Part shown: piece by piece, positions 55,975 to 64,000 of the stretch | How the letters are laid out: every line of letters starts with the position of its first letter | Position numbering within the stretch: position 1 is the stretch's first letter | Assembly (NCBI GenBank): GCA_013297755.1 | Contig: JAAFIH010000002.1 | Span: 124,001-188,000 of the forward strand | Reading direction: 5' to 3' | Source of the DNA: Cytophagales bacterium | GTDB taxonomy: Bacteria > Bacteroidota > Bacteroidia > Cytophagales > UBA9547 | Length of the DNA stretch: 64,000 nt | Notes under the pieces: model-generated | Seen by the model: the letters and a program-made list of their open reading frames with translations, nothing else | What the model was told of the DNA's origin: nothing | Databases searched by the model: none | Translations under genes and position numbers: made by a program

Positions 55975-57954
55975 TTATTCAATTACATCAATTATTTTAA
56001 ATTCAGTTCTTCGATTTACTTGATGCTCTTCTTCTGTTTGAGCATCTTTTATTCTATGTTTAGTTTCGCCATATCCTACTGGTTTTATACGTTTGGCTTC
56101 TACGCCATTTTTTACAATGTATTCTACGGCAGATTTTGCTCTGTTTTGAGATAATTTTAGGTTATAGGCATCGTTTCCTCGAGCGTCTGTATGTGAGCCA
56201 AGTTCTACCACTACACCTTTGTTTTTGGTCATAAAATCTATCAATAATTGCAAATCAGGCTCTGCATCATGTCTTATATCTGCCTTGTTGTAGTCATAAT
56301 AAATATGTTCTAACACAATTTCTTGGCCAATTTGAATTTTTTGTAAATTGATTTTAGTTTCATAAAATCTGTTGATTAAGGCAGGCGAAACTGAATCTTT
56401 TTTGTAAGAATAATTTAAAGTTTTAAATGTAGCTGTATTAGAAAAGTAACCTTGTTTTTCGGCCATTAAATTATATTCTTTTAGTGAGTCAATAGGAATA
56501 GTAATTTTGCCATCCAATCCAACAAAATCTTTGAAATATACTTTTGCAGAATCAATTTTTGCTGTTACAAATGCACTATCTAGGGTTTTAGCTATGGTGT
56601 CGGTAGAGGATTTTTGGGTTATTTGTACAACTAAGTAATCCTTTATCACTTTCACAACTGGTTTTGGGGGTGGTATTTCGTAAACAAATGAATATATGTC
56701 ATCATCGCCTTTGCCGCCTGCTCTATTTGAGGCAAAATAACCTGAGTTTTTGTCCTTATAAGCTATTCCAAAATCGTCTGAAGGGCCATTGATATTCATT
56801 CCAAGATTTATAATATTGGTTTCTTTGGTTACAGTATCTTTGAAAAGTGCAAAAATATCAAGCCCACCCAAGCCTGGATGTCCATCAGAGGCGAAAAAAA
56901 ATCGTCCATCATTACGTTGGTATGGAAACATTTCGTTGCCAGGTGTATTGATTTCTTTGCCCATATTTTTGGGTTTATCCCAAGTGCCAAGACTGTCTGA
57001 CCATACAGATTTGTATAAATCCACGCCACCATATCCCCCTTTTCGGTTAGATGCAAAGTACAAAATTTTGCCATCTGGCGATAGGGCAGGACTAGTTTCC
57101 CAATATCTACTATCCGAAATCGTAGATATAACTTTGGGTTGTTGCCATTCGCCATCTCTGAGGTCTGTGGAGTATAATTCGGTTTCTACGCCAGATTTTC
57201 TTTTTCCATCGTTGCTTCTTACAAAAATAATACTGCTGCCATCTGGCAAAATAGCTGGGCAGGCTTCGTGGGTTCTATTTTGGTTGATTTTTTCTCCAAA
57301 ATCTTTTTTTACGCCTGATTCTTCGGTTATGCCATCAAACTTAAATTGATAAATATCTGTAAAACCAGACCCAATAGCTGTATATTCAAATTGATTGTTG
57401 GATGCAGTGTAGATTAAATCACCCTCTTTGGATACCTGTGGGGCATATTCTGGGCCATCAGTATTTATATCGTTTCCCATATTTTTTACTTTGTAGTACA
57501 CATCTTTTTGCATCAACACATATATAGTATCCAAAAATTGAGATTCTTTTTTGGCCATCTCTACTAAAGAAGTGTTTGCTCCATTTTTTGCATAGCTTTC
57601 AAAAAAGTTTTTAGAATTGATATAATCACCATTAGCTTTGAGGCATTTAGCAAGATTAAATGTAAGTTTATCTTCTTTGCTACCAGCATTGAGTGCATTA
57701 GAGTAATATTTTGCAGCTTCAATATTACGATTGGTTAGTCTAAAATTTTCAGCAATCAAGTAATTTAGTTTTGATTTGGTACCGCCTTTTTCTAGAGATA
57801 ATTTAAAATATTCAGTAGAGGCATTGTACTCGCCTTGTTGTAGTTTAGCAAGTCCTTTTTTATAGGCTTTATTAGCTGCATTACCACATTGTAGAAACTG
57901 TAAAACACAAAAATACAAAACAATTTTAATACCAATATTTATACTTTTTTTCAT
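55975..57954 (-). CDS. OmpA-family protein with TPR, PD40 and carboxypeptidase-like domains, PorE-like (659 aa)
   Basis: Signal with possible lipobox (FLQC, Cys about 23). Domains in order: TPR-like helices (about 28-135), WD40-like PD40 repeats (about 150-430; repeats such as ETSPALSPDGKILYFASNRKGGYGGVDLY and GGLDIFALF), a carboxypeptidase-regulatory-like domain (about 460-535) and a C-terminal OmpA peptidoglycan-binding domain (about 548-655: YDYNKADIR, GSHTDARGND, NRAKSAVEYI). This order matches PorE of the type IX secretion system, a periplasmic lipoprotein. Other Bacteroidota OmpA proteins share it, so PorE identity is tentative. Confidence 0.85.
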   Translation of the reverse strand: MKKSINIGIKIVLYFCVLQFLQCGNAANKAYKKGLAKLQQGEYNASTEYFKLSLEKGGTKSKLNYLIAENFRLTNRNIEAAKYYSNALNAGSKEDKLTFNLAKCLKANGDYINSKNFFESYAKNGANTSLVEMAKKESQFLDTIYVLMQKDVYYKVKNMGNDINTDGPEYAPQVSKEGDLIYTASNNQFEYTAIGSGFTDIYQFKFDGITEESGVKKDFGEKINQNRTHEACPAILPDGSSIIFVRSNDGKRKSGVETELYSTDLRDGEWQQPKVISTISDSRYWETSPALSPDGKILYFASNRKGGYGGVDLYKSVWSDSLGTWDKPKNMGKEINTPGNEMFPYQRNDGRFFFASDGHPGLGGLDIFALFKDTVTKETNIINLGMNINGPSDDFGIAYKDKNSGYFASNRAGGKGDDDIYSFVYEIPPPKPVVKVIKDYLVVQITQKSSTDTIAKTLDSAFVTAKIDSAKVYFKDFVGLDGKITIPIDSLKEYNLMAEKQGYFSNTATFKTLNYSYKKDSVSPALINRFYETKINLQKIQIGQEIVLEHIYYDYNKADIRHDAEPDLQLLIDFMTKNKGVVVELGSHTDARGNDAYNLKLSQNRAKSAVEYIVKNGVEAKRIKPVGYGETKHRIKDAQTEEEHQVNRRTEFKIIDVIE

Positions 57955-57997
57955 TTTTATGTAAGATTTTTAATTATTAAATTAAAACATTTTAATA

Positions 57998-59236
57998 TTA
58001 ATTTTGACTAGAATGATAATATAAAACACTAGCATTTGAGTCTCTTAATGTTTTGGAAACAGCTTTTTTAATATCATCTACTGTTACTTGATTGATTAAT
58101 TTCGACTCCTTATTTACAATACTTGCATCGCCCATGTTGGCGGCAAATGCTACATTCATACATCTGTTTAATAGTTCAGTTTCTGCCATTTCAAGATATG
58201 TTTCTGCTTGGTTTTTTACTTTAGCTAATTCGTTTTCGATGTTATCTAAAGTAATATTGTACACTTCTTCATCAATAGCTTTTTCGGCTTTTTCAAAAGA
58301 AACATCTTTATTTAATTTTCCTTCAATCATAAAAATACCCTCGTCTATTGATCCCAAACAGTAAGCACTGATAGCACTGAATAATTTTTTTTCTCTTACT
58401 AATTTTTGATACAATCTTGACGACTGCCCTCTTCCCAAAATATCGCTCAATAAATCATGTGCATAAAAGTCAGTATCTAATCGCTTTCCCATCAAATATG
58501 CTTTATAAATGGCATTTGAGGGTACATTTGAAGTTACATTAAGCGTTTTTTTCTTATTTAAAGATATTTCTTTAGGTAAATTTCTGGTAATTTTTTCGCC
58601 TTTTTTTATATCACCAAACCATTTAAGGGCTAGTTTTTTTATTTGTTCTAATTTTACATTTCCACCTACTACCAAAATGGCATTGGTGGGGTTGTAAAAT
58701 TTTTGAAAAAAAGATTTCACATCGTCCATTGTTGCGTTTTCGATATGAGAAATATCTTTTCCAATTGTAGCCCATTGGTAGGGGTGGGTTTCGTAAACTA
58801 GAGGTCGAATTTTGAGCCAAACATCGCCATAAGGTTGATTTAGGTATCTTTGTTTGAACTCTTCAATAACGACTTTTCTTTGAACTTCAAGTACTTTTGG
58901 GTCGAATGATAGTGATTTCATTCGATCGCTTTCGAGCCAAAAAGCGGTTTCTATATTGGCTGCTGGTAGTGTTATATAATAATTTGTAACATCAGGCGAA
59001 GTAAAAGCATTGTTTTCGCCACCTACTTTTTGCAAAGGAGTGTCAAATGTAGCTATATTTTGTGAGCCACCAAACATCAAATGCTCAAAAAGATGAGCAA
59101 ATCCAGTTTTGTGAATTTCCTCGTCCCTAGAACCTACATTGTAAATAATATTTACAACTGCCATTGGGTTAGAGGTGTCTTCGTGTACAAAAACTTGTAA
59201 CCCATTATCTAATTCAAAATTACTATATGCTATCAT
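57998..59236 (-). CDS. M16-family zinc peptidase, single-chain inverzincin (412 aa)
   Basis: Inverted zinc motif HxxEH in FAHLFEHLMFGG (about 46-57), with a third ligand Glu in VVIEEFKQRY (about 124-133). Follows the pattern of small M16 peptidases (~410-440 aa). No signal peptide is visible, so the protein is likely cytoplasmic or unconventional. It is often paired with a second M16 gene; none is adjacent here. A TATATTTG -7 box is 6 nt upstream of the ATG. Confidence 0.9.
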   Translation of the reverse strand: MIAYSNFELDNGLQVFVHEDTSNPMAVVNIIYNVGSRDEEIHKTGFAHLFEHLMFGGSQNIATFDTPLQKVGGENNAFTSPDVTNYYITLPAANIETAFWLESDRMKSLSFDPKVLEVQRKVVIEEFKQRYLNQPYGDVWLKIRPLVYETHPYQWATIGKDISHIENATMDDVKSFFQKFYNPTNAILVVGGNVKLEQIKKLALKWFGDIKKGEKITRNLPKEISLNKKKTLNVTSNVPSNAIYKAYLMGKRLDTDFYAHDLLSDILGRGQSSRLYQKLVREKKLFSAISAYCLGSIDEGIFMIEGKLNKDVSFEKAEKAIDEEVYNITLDNIENELAKVKNQAETYLEMAETELLNRCMNVAFAANMGDASIVNKESKLINQVTVDDIKKAVSKTLRDSNASVLYYHSSQN

Positions 59237-59241
59237 TGCTC

Positions 59242-59249
59242 CAAATATA
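59242..59249 (-). promoter_or_regulatory. -7 box of the M16 peptidase gene
   Basis: Minus-strand TATATTTG ends 6 nt before the ATG at 59236, implying a nearly leaderless message. Confidence 0.55.
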
Positions 59250-59322
59250 GAAATTAGAATTTAATAATCAAAAAATAGGTTTAGAGGAAGTTAAATTTTA
59301 GTTATTTTTTTTAGAAAATAGC

Positions 59323-59433
59323 AATTATAATTCAATGTCGTTTACTTAAGAATCTGATTATCTTTCTCCTTTGGAGAAAGACAAAGATAGAGGCATTAAA
59401 AAACGCTTAAGTAAACGACATTGAATTATAATT
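59323..59433. repeat. Inverted-repeat element with 28-bp perfect arms
   Basis: Arms 59323-59350 and 59406-59433 are perfect reverse complements (28 bp). The 55-bp centre holds a nested perfect hairpin CTTTCTCC-TTT-GGAGAAAG (59362-59380). The element lies between nhaA's 3' end and the M16 gene. It has the size and form of a small MITE or mobile palindrome, and could act as an nhaA terminator. The rest of the 59237-59567 spacer holds only the M16 -7 box. Confidence 0.8.
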
Positions 59434-59567
59434 CCATATCCTTTACAAAAGTATTTTTTATTAGCTTTCATCGTTAATTACATAAAAATATATTTCTATT
59501 AGAATTATTATTACTAAAAATCTGTTTATTTAAGTAATAATAACTCTATTTATTTTAATATTTACAA

Positions 59568-60899
59568 CTATTTGGATAGTTTTTTTAGTAATATATAGCC
59601 AATAATACCTGATAAAGTAGAAGCTAAAAGTATCGCAATTTTTGCAGTTTCGATATGATTAAGATTAGTAAAAGCAAGTCCAGTAACAAACATAGACATA
59701 GTAAAACCAATACCTGCTAACCAAGCCATGCCATAAATTTGTTTCCAAGTAATACCATCTGGGATTTGTGCAATTTTTAATTTTACAGCAATAAAAGATG
59801 TTAGTAATATTCCTGTTGATTTTCCAATCATTAAACCAAACATAATACCCAAGGCCACAGGCGATGCCAAACTATCAAAAGCTGATGTATTGATTAGTAT
59901 ACCTGCATTGGCAAATGCAAAAAGTGGCATAATAAAATAGTTGGTAATAGGGTGCAAAAATATTAAAACATTGTGAAGTGGTGCCTCCATTTTATGGCTT
60001 TCATCTTGTATTTTTTCTATAATTTCGGCTCTTACGAGCTTATCTGTGGTGTTTTTGTCTAAAAGTGTCAAAATATAGCTTTGTAAAATTTCGGTTTGTT
60101 TTTTGTATATTTCGCCATAATTTGAAAAACTAAATGGAACTGCAATAGCATAAATTACCCCAGATATGGTAGGATGAATACCTGCCATATAAAAAAAGTA
60201 CCACAATAAAATGCCTAGAAAACTGTACAAATATAAATTTTTTGCACCCATTTTGTTCATACCTAACAAAATAGCTACAATAATAAAACCTGAAAATAGA
60301 AATTGCCAATCCAAATTTGAGGAGTAAAAAAATGCAATTACCACAATTGCACCTAAATCATCAGCAATGGCAAGTGCAGCCAAAAATATTTTTAAACTAA
60401 ATGGTGCTTTTTTGCCCAAAAGCGAAAAAACTGTGAGGGAAAAAGCTATATCAGTAGCAGTAGGTATGCCCCAACCAGAACTTGTAGATTGACCAAAATT
60501 AAAAAATAAATAGATAAGGGCAGGAAACATCATGCCACCTAAAGCTGCCAAAACAGGTAAAATAGCTTTTTCTTTGCTACTTAAAGCCCCTTCTATGATT
60601 TCTCTTTTGATTTCGCCCCCAACTACTATAAAAAATAATGTCATCAAAACATCATTTATAAGTGTATGAAAATCAATTGAAAAACCTCTATTCCCCAAAC
60701 TAAAACCAATTTTGGTATGCCAAAAATGAAAATATGATTCTCCTAATGGACTATTTGCAATTATTAAAGCCAAAATGGTTACTAATATCAATATTAGCCC
60801 TCCAAGTTCTATGTCTTTGAAATATTGTTGTATTGGCAATACAATGGAGTTTTTAACTTTATTGATTTTTCTTTTGTTTTGGATATGTTTGATTTCCAT
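59568..60899 (-). CDS. nhaA: Na+/H+ antiporter NhaA (443 aa)
   Basis: Exchanges Na+ for protons at the inner membrane. About eleven to twelve membrane segments. The ion-site pair is in LAALAIADDLGAIVVIAFFY (Asp-Asp, about 177-178), with FIVVGGEIKREIIEGAL near the N-terminus and GWGIPTATDIAFSL (about 143-156). Full length; the first ~30 basic residues extend beyond the E. coli protein. A TACATTTG -7 box is upstream. Confidence 0.95.
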   Translation of the reverse strand: MEIKHIQNKRKINKVKNSIVLPIQQYFKDIELGGLILILVTILALIIANSPLGESYFHFWHTKIGFSLGNRGFSIDFHTLINDVLMTLFFIVVGGEIKREIIEGALSSKEKAILPVLAALGGMMFPALIYLFFNFGQSTSSGWGIPTATDIAFSLTVFSLLGKKAPFSLKIFLAALAIADDLGAIVVIAFFYSSNLDWQFLFSGFIIVAILLGMNKMGAKNLYLYSFLGILLWYFFYMAGIHPTISGVIYAIAVPFSFSNYGEIYKKQTEILQSYILTLLDKNTTDKLVRAEIIEKIQDESHKMEAPLHNVLIFLHPITNYFIMPLFAFANAGILINTSAFDSLASPVALGIMFGLMIGKSTGILLTSFIAVKLKIAQIPDGITWKQIYGMAWLAGIGFTMSMFVTGLAFTNLNHIETAKIAILLASTLSGIIGYILLKKLSK

Positions 60900-60916
60900 A
60901 TTTTTGAAAATAATAG

Positions 60917-60924
60917 CAAATGTA
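60917..60924 (-). promoter_or_regulatory. -7 box of nhaA
   Basis: Minus-strand TACATTTG, 17 nt before the ATG at 60899. Confidence 0.6.
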
Positions 60925-61005
60925 GCTTTTTAATGATTAGATTTGTATTAAAATTAGATTTCTTTAAACTTTGATACTTTCATTTTGTTTTGAGTTTTTA
61001 AATAT

Positions 61006-62109
61006 ATGAAACTAAATATAATTTTAATCATTTTTGTATTTTTATTTTTTTCTTGTGAGAAAACGCAAGTAAAAAAAGAAGAAATACCTGCTCCCGAGGA
61101 TTATGTTTTGGTTGTGCCAAGCTATTTTCCAAAAATCATTATTCCTGATGATAACAAACCTACCAAAGCAGGAGTAGCTTTGGGTAGGCATTTGTTTTAT
61201 GATAAAAAACTATCAAAAGACAATACTATATCTTGTGGTTCTTGCCATTTACAACAATTTGCATTTACAGATGGGCTTGCCAAAAGTGTGGGTGTGGGTG
61301 GAAAAATTGGTAAAAGAAACGCTATGTCATTGGCAAATTTAGCTTTTTTGCCCAAAAATTTCTTTTGGGATGGCAGATCTATCTCGCTAGAACACCAAGC
61401 CATTTTCCCTATTTTAGATTCCCTAGAAATGAATAATACAATGGATGATGTACTATTTAAACTTAAAAATGATAATAATTATCGTACTTTGTTTACCAAT
61501 GCTTTTGGTAATACAGACATTACAAATGCTCGAATTTTGAATGCCATAGCGCAATTTGAACGAACTTTAATCTCATCTAATTCTAAATATGATAAATTTT
61601 TGCGTGGAGAATATACCATGACTGCTGAAGAGAAATTAGGTTTAGATTTGTTTTATATACACCCTGATGGCAACGAAATCCCTGCTCTTAGGGGAGCAAA
61701 TTGTGGCGATTGCCACGCTGGAACGCTACAAACTGACTTTAACTTACGTAATAATGGCTTGGATTTGAATCAAAATATTAAGGATGCTGGTTTACAAAAA
61801 GTTACAGGTTTGGCCTCTGATAAAGGTAAGTTTAGAGTAGTATCTTTGCGAAATATTGAACTTACAGCACCTTACATGCACGATGGTAGATTTAAAACCC
61901 TAGAAGAAGTATTAGAACATTACAACGAACATGTGCTTTTTGGGTCATCATCCAATACAGATGTGTTGATGTTGGCTTCTAATTCGCCTGGTAGCTTACC
62001 GCAAAATCTAAATCTATCGCCAAAAGAAGTAAAAGCAGTAATAGCATTTCTTAAAACACTAACAGATACAGAATTTGTAACAAATCCTAGTTTTAAGTCG
62101 CCTTTTTGA
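61006..62109 (+). CDS. Di-haem cytochrome c peroxidase, MauG/CcpA type lipoprotein (367 aa)
   Basis: Lipoprotein signal with FLFFSC (Cys about 17). Two c-type haem sites: CGSCH (about 77-81) and CGDCH (about 235-239). The pattern GRHLFYDKKLSKDNTISCGSCH and LTAPYMHDGRFKTLEEVLEHYN is typical of bacterial di-haem peroxidases that reduce hydrogen peroxide with electrons from a cytochrome. Anchored in the periplasm, probably to the inner leaflet of a membrane. Monocistronic. Confidence 0.94.
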   Translation: MKLNIILIIFVFLFFSCEKTQVKKEEIPAPEDYVLVVPSYFPKIIIPDDNKPTKAGVALGRHLFYDKKLSKDNTISCGSCHLQQFAFTDGLAKSVGVGGKIGKRNAMSLANLAFLPKNFFWDGRSISLEHQAIFPILDSLEMNNTMDDVLFKLKNDNNYRTLFTNAFGNTDITNARILNAIAQFERTLISSNSKYDKFLRGEYTMTAEEKLGLDLFYIHPDGNEIPALRGANCGDCHAGTLQTDFNLRNNGLDLNQNIKDAGLQKVTGLASDKGKFRVVSLRNIELTAPYMHDGRFKTLEEVLEHYNEHVLFGSSSNTDVLMLASNSPGSLPQNLNLSPKEVKAVIAFLKTLTDTEFVTNPSFKSPF

Positions 62110-62274
62110 GGTGTAATAATATTGTAACAAATTTAAAATATTTTTAACTTATTATTACTTTTTATATAATATTTAAGTCAAAATGAACCTTTGAGATGTT
62201 AAATGTAAAAATTACTTTTGTTTGATTTTAAAGTCATTTGGGATTTTGATTAATTTAATGCCACAATATGAAAA

Positions 62275-62787
62275 TTAATTGTTATTCCAAGTCTTTAAAC
62301 GCTTTTCCATTTCAGTAACTAATTCAAAATTGTTTTGATACATGGTGTTTGTATGAATTAACTTTTTCAGTTTATCAGAAGCTTTAACTGGGTCTATTAA
62401 TTTCGCCTCAATTAATTTATCAAATATCCAAAGCATACCATGATATTCGATTGATTTTTTCTTAGCACAATTTCTAACTGCTTTATCACTACTCAATACC
62501 ATTGCTTTAATTTTTTCAGCTAAATGCAGAACGGTTTTATCGTTATCGGATAATGATTTTGGATAATTGAAGTTAAACAATGTTAGTCTATCCTCTTCCG
62601 TTAAAATGTGAGTTGCAAATTTGCCAATGCTCTGATAAGCTTTTAATAATTCTCTTTGGTGTGCATCCAGCTCATTAAACACATCTAAGGAAGAGTGTAT
62701 TTCGATTTCTAATGAAAAGAATTGTGAGGTTAATTCTAACTCATAAATATCAATAAAAATACAAGCATCTGTAACCGCTAATTTCAT
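62275..62787 (-). CDS. PIN-domain protein, putative RNase (170 aa)
   Basis: PIN fold with acidic residues at the expected places: Asp7 (VTDACIFID, also Asp13), Glu in VFNELDAHQ (about 39) and Asp near 99 (VLSSDKAVRNCAKK). Starts with an ATGA overlap with the XRE-ImmA/IrrE gene upstream, so the two are translated together. This two-gene arrangement resembles a toxin-antitoxin or stress module in which the metalloprotease-regulator controls the PIN protein; this is inference. Confidence 0.8.
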   Translation of the reverse strand: MKLAVTDACIFIDIYELELTSQFFSLEIEIHSSLDVFNELDAHQRELLKAYQSIGKFATHILTEEDRLTLFNFNYPKSLSDNDKTVLHLAEKIKAMVLSSDKAVRNCAKKKSIEYHGMLWIFDKLIEAKLIDPVKASDKLKKLIHTNTMYQNNFELVTEMEKRLKTWNNN

Positions 62788-63842
62788 TCAACCACCATTA
62801 TTTGTTTTCTAAATTCAAGTAATGATTGATTATTTAAAACGGCTGCTTTATTGATAGAAACTAATTCTTCGGCTAAAGCACGAAATAATAATTGATTGAA
62901 ACGATTAGATGATTCAGAACCTATGTATTGCACAGGCTCATTAACTTTCCATTGATTATGTCCCATGATGTACATAAATTGGCGTAAATACGATTCAGTA
63001 ACAATTCCTAAATCTTTGGCTCTGTACATAATTGCTTGAATAGAAATACCATACTGTTTTTTGATTTCGCCTAGCTCTTGTATGTATAGTTTATTTCTTT
63101 TTCCACCTAATTCTTTTTTTGCAGCAGCCTCTGGAAACAACATTGAAGCTGCAAACTGATGGCAGTATTTTTCTTTAGTATTGTCTTGTAACCCTTCTAA
63201 ATTCATTAAGGTGTGCCCAAGCTCGTGAAACAAAGTAAAACGTAAACGGTCATCTGATTTTAAATTACTTCTATTGAGTACAATTACTGGAATAGTACCA
63301 TTTACCCAAGTTTGCATACCATCAAAGCTATTATTTGATTCAATAGTAATTACTTTGATATGATTGTCTTCCAGTAATTCTATACCATTGCTGATGGGAT
63401 CACTTCCTAATTCCCATTTTTCTCTAACTTTTAAAGCAGCTTTCTCAACATCTTGAAATGAATTGATAGTAGCCCAACCCTTTAATGGATTTTCAAAATT
63501 GGTTGGAATGCCTATGATTTCTTCAAGTTCAATGTAACGAGAAAGAATGTCTTTGCTTTTTTCAATTATCTTTTGCTGTTCTTTTACTGGCAGCTTTTTT
63601 AATTTACGAAATTCTAATTCTCCAAATTCAATTTTGGTATCACGGGTAAAGTAATCTGCTTTTACATTCAATGCTTCGCACAAAAAACAAAGCATTTCAC
63701 TATCTGGAATTAATTCACCTTTTTCGAATTTATGCAAAGATTGGCGAGTTACTTTTTTGTTGATTCTATCTTCTAAATCTTGAAGTGAAAGGCCATTCAA
63801 CATACGGGCTGACTTTAACCTTTCTGCGAATAATTGTTTCAT
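62784..63842 (-). CDS. XRE-family transcriptional regulator with ImmA/IrrE metallopeptidase domain (352 aa)
   Basis: An N-terminal XRE helix-turn-helix (about 6-62: RLKSARMLNGLSLQDLEDRINKKVTRQSLHKFEKGELIP). The ImmA/IrrE (COG2856) domain has the zinc motif HELGH at 206-210. I set the start at the ATG 63842-63840: a longer frame could begin at TTG 63878, but that codon overlaps the -7 box and the family starts just before the helix-turn-helix. It overlaps the PIN gene by 4 nt. Such proteins repress DNA and lose repression when cleaving a partner. Confidence 0.9.
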   Translation of the reverse strand: MKQLFAERLKSARMLNGLSLQDLEDRINKKVTRQSLHKFEKGELIPDSEMLCFLCEALNVKADYFTRDTKIEFGELEFRKLKKLPVKEQQKIIEKSKDILSRYIELEEIIGIPTNFENPLKGWATINSFQDVEKAALKVREKWELGSDPISNGIELLEDNHIKVITIESNNSFDGMQTWVNGTIPVIVLNRSNLKSDDRLRFTLFHELGHTLMNLEGLQDNTKEKYCHQFAASMLFPEAAAKKELGGKRNKLYIQELGEIKKQYGISIQAIMYRAKDLGIVTESYLRQFMYIMGHNQWKVNEPVQYIGSESSNRFNQLLFRALAEELVSINKAAVLNNQSLLEFRKQIMVVE

Positions 63843-63875
63843 AATATTTTTTTTATTAGTGATAATATCATGCCA

Positions 63876-63883
63876 CAAAGGTA
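63876..63883 (-). promoter_or_regulatory. -7 box of the XRE-ImmA/IrrE-PIN operon
   Basis: Minus-strand TACCTTTG, 33 nt upstream of the chosen ATG. A pair TTATGCC (63963-63969) and GGCATAA (63994-64000) lies ~80 nt further upstream and could be an operator; the second arm touches the window end. Confidence 0.55.
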
Positions 63884-64000
63884 CAATTATTAAGTTACAA
63901 ATTTTATATTTTATGACATTTTTTAACCTTGTTTTGTTAATTTCCTTTTTTGGCAGATTTATTTATGCCATAAAAACAGTAGTTTGACAAAAAGGCATAA

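Overview
The window is AT-rich DNA from a member of the Bacteroidota, most likely a Cytophagales-like lineage. The support is family content and promoter type: TonB receptor plus YfiR, DUF4403, a PorE-like OmpA/TPR/PD40 protein, an RHS protein with a jelly-roll domain, short AMP nucleosidase and DUF2452. Many genes are preceded by the Bacteroidota -7 box TAnnTTTG. The species is not identifiable from the sequence alone.

Positions 1-9063 (all minus strand) hold the most unusual region: an array of three related modules of unknown function. Each module has, or once had, a long OB-fold-like membrane protein (about 640-700 aa) and one or two small proteins of about 225 aa with three membrane segments, a soluble domain and a C-terminal anchor. 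Modules 1 and 2 end with a TIM-barrel-like gene, truncated in module 2. Only module 1 looks intact. Module 2 has a frameshifted large gene and a 46-codon stub of the TIM-barrel-like gene. Module 3 keeps only the last ~55 codons of its large gene, with a stop in them. Upstream DNA and gene ends are duplicated at nucleotide level.

Positions 9448-31765 are mostly housekeeping: AMP nucleosidase, initiator tRNA-Met, a pRiA4b ORF-3-like protein, PBP1A, hisF behind an MMPL transporter, M42 peptidase, rpoN, pyrB, aguB, ccmB, mazG, rdgB-truA and a putative outer-membrane protein. They are interrupted by an RHS toxin tip with a candidate immunity gene (14104-16052) and a Dam-like methyltransferase with a PD-(D/E)XK endonuclease (26541-28743).

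Positions 31773-45751 hold a receptor-YfiR-HAMP/GAF operon, a single-domain response regulator, an exbD-tonB-DUF4403 operon, an ATPase/nuclease pair that resembles a defence system (40207-42160), an AlbA-type DNA-binding protein and an acyl-CoA dehydrogenase. Positions 46347-51664 carry a second restriction-modification locus built around a 1324-aa GIY-YIG/helicase/methyltransferase polypeptide.

Positions 52130-62109 hold nudix-lgt-DUF2452, a thioesterase behind a membrane-anchored receiver protein, a glycosyltransferase, the PorE-like protein, an M16 peptidase, NhaA and a di-haem cytochrome c peroxidase. The window ends with a coupled XRE-ImmA/IrrE regulator and PIN-domain pair. Palindromic elements at 16522, 23797 and 59323 look like dispersed intergenic repeats.
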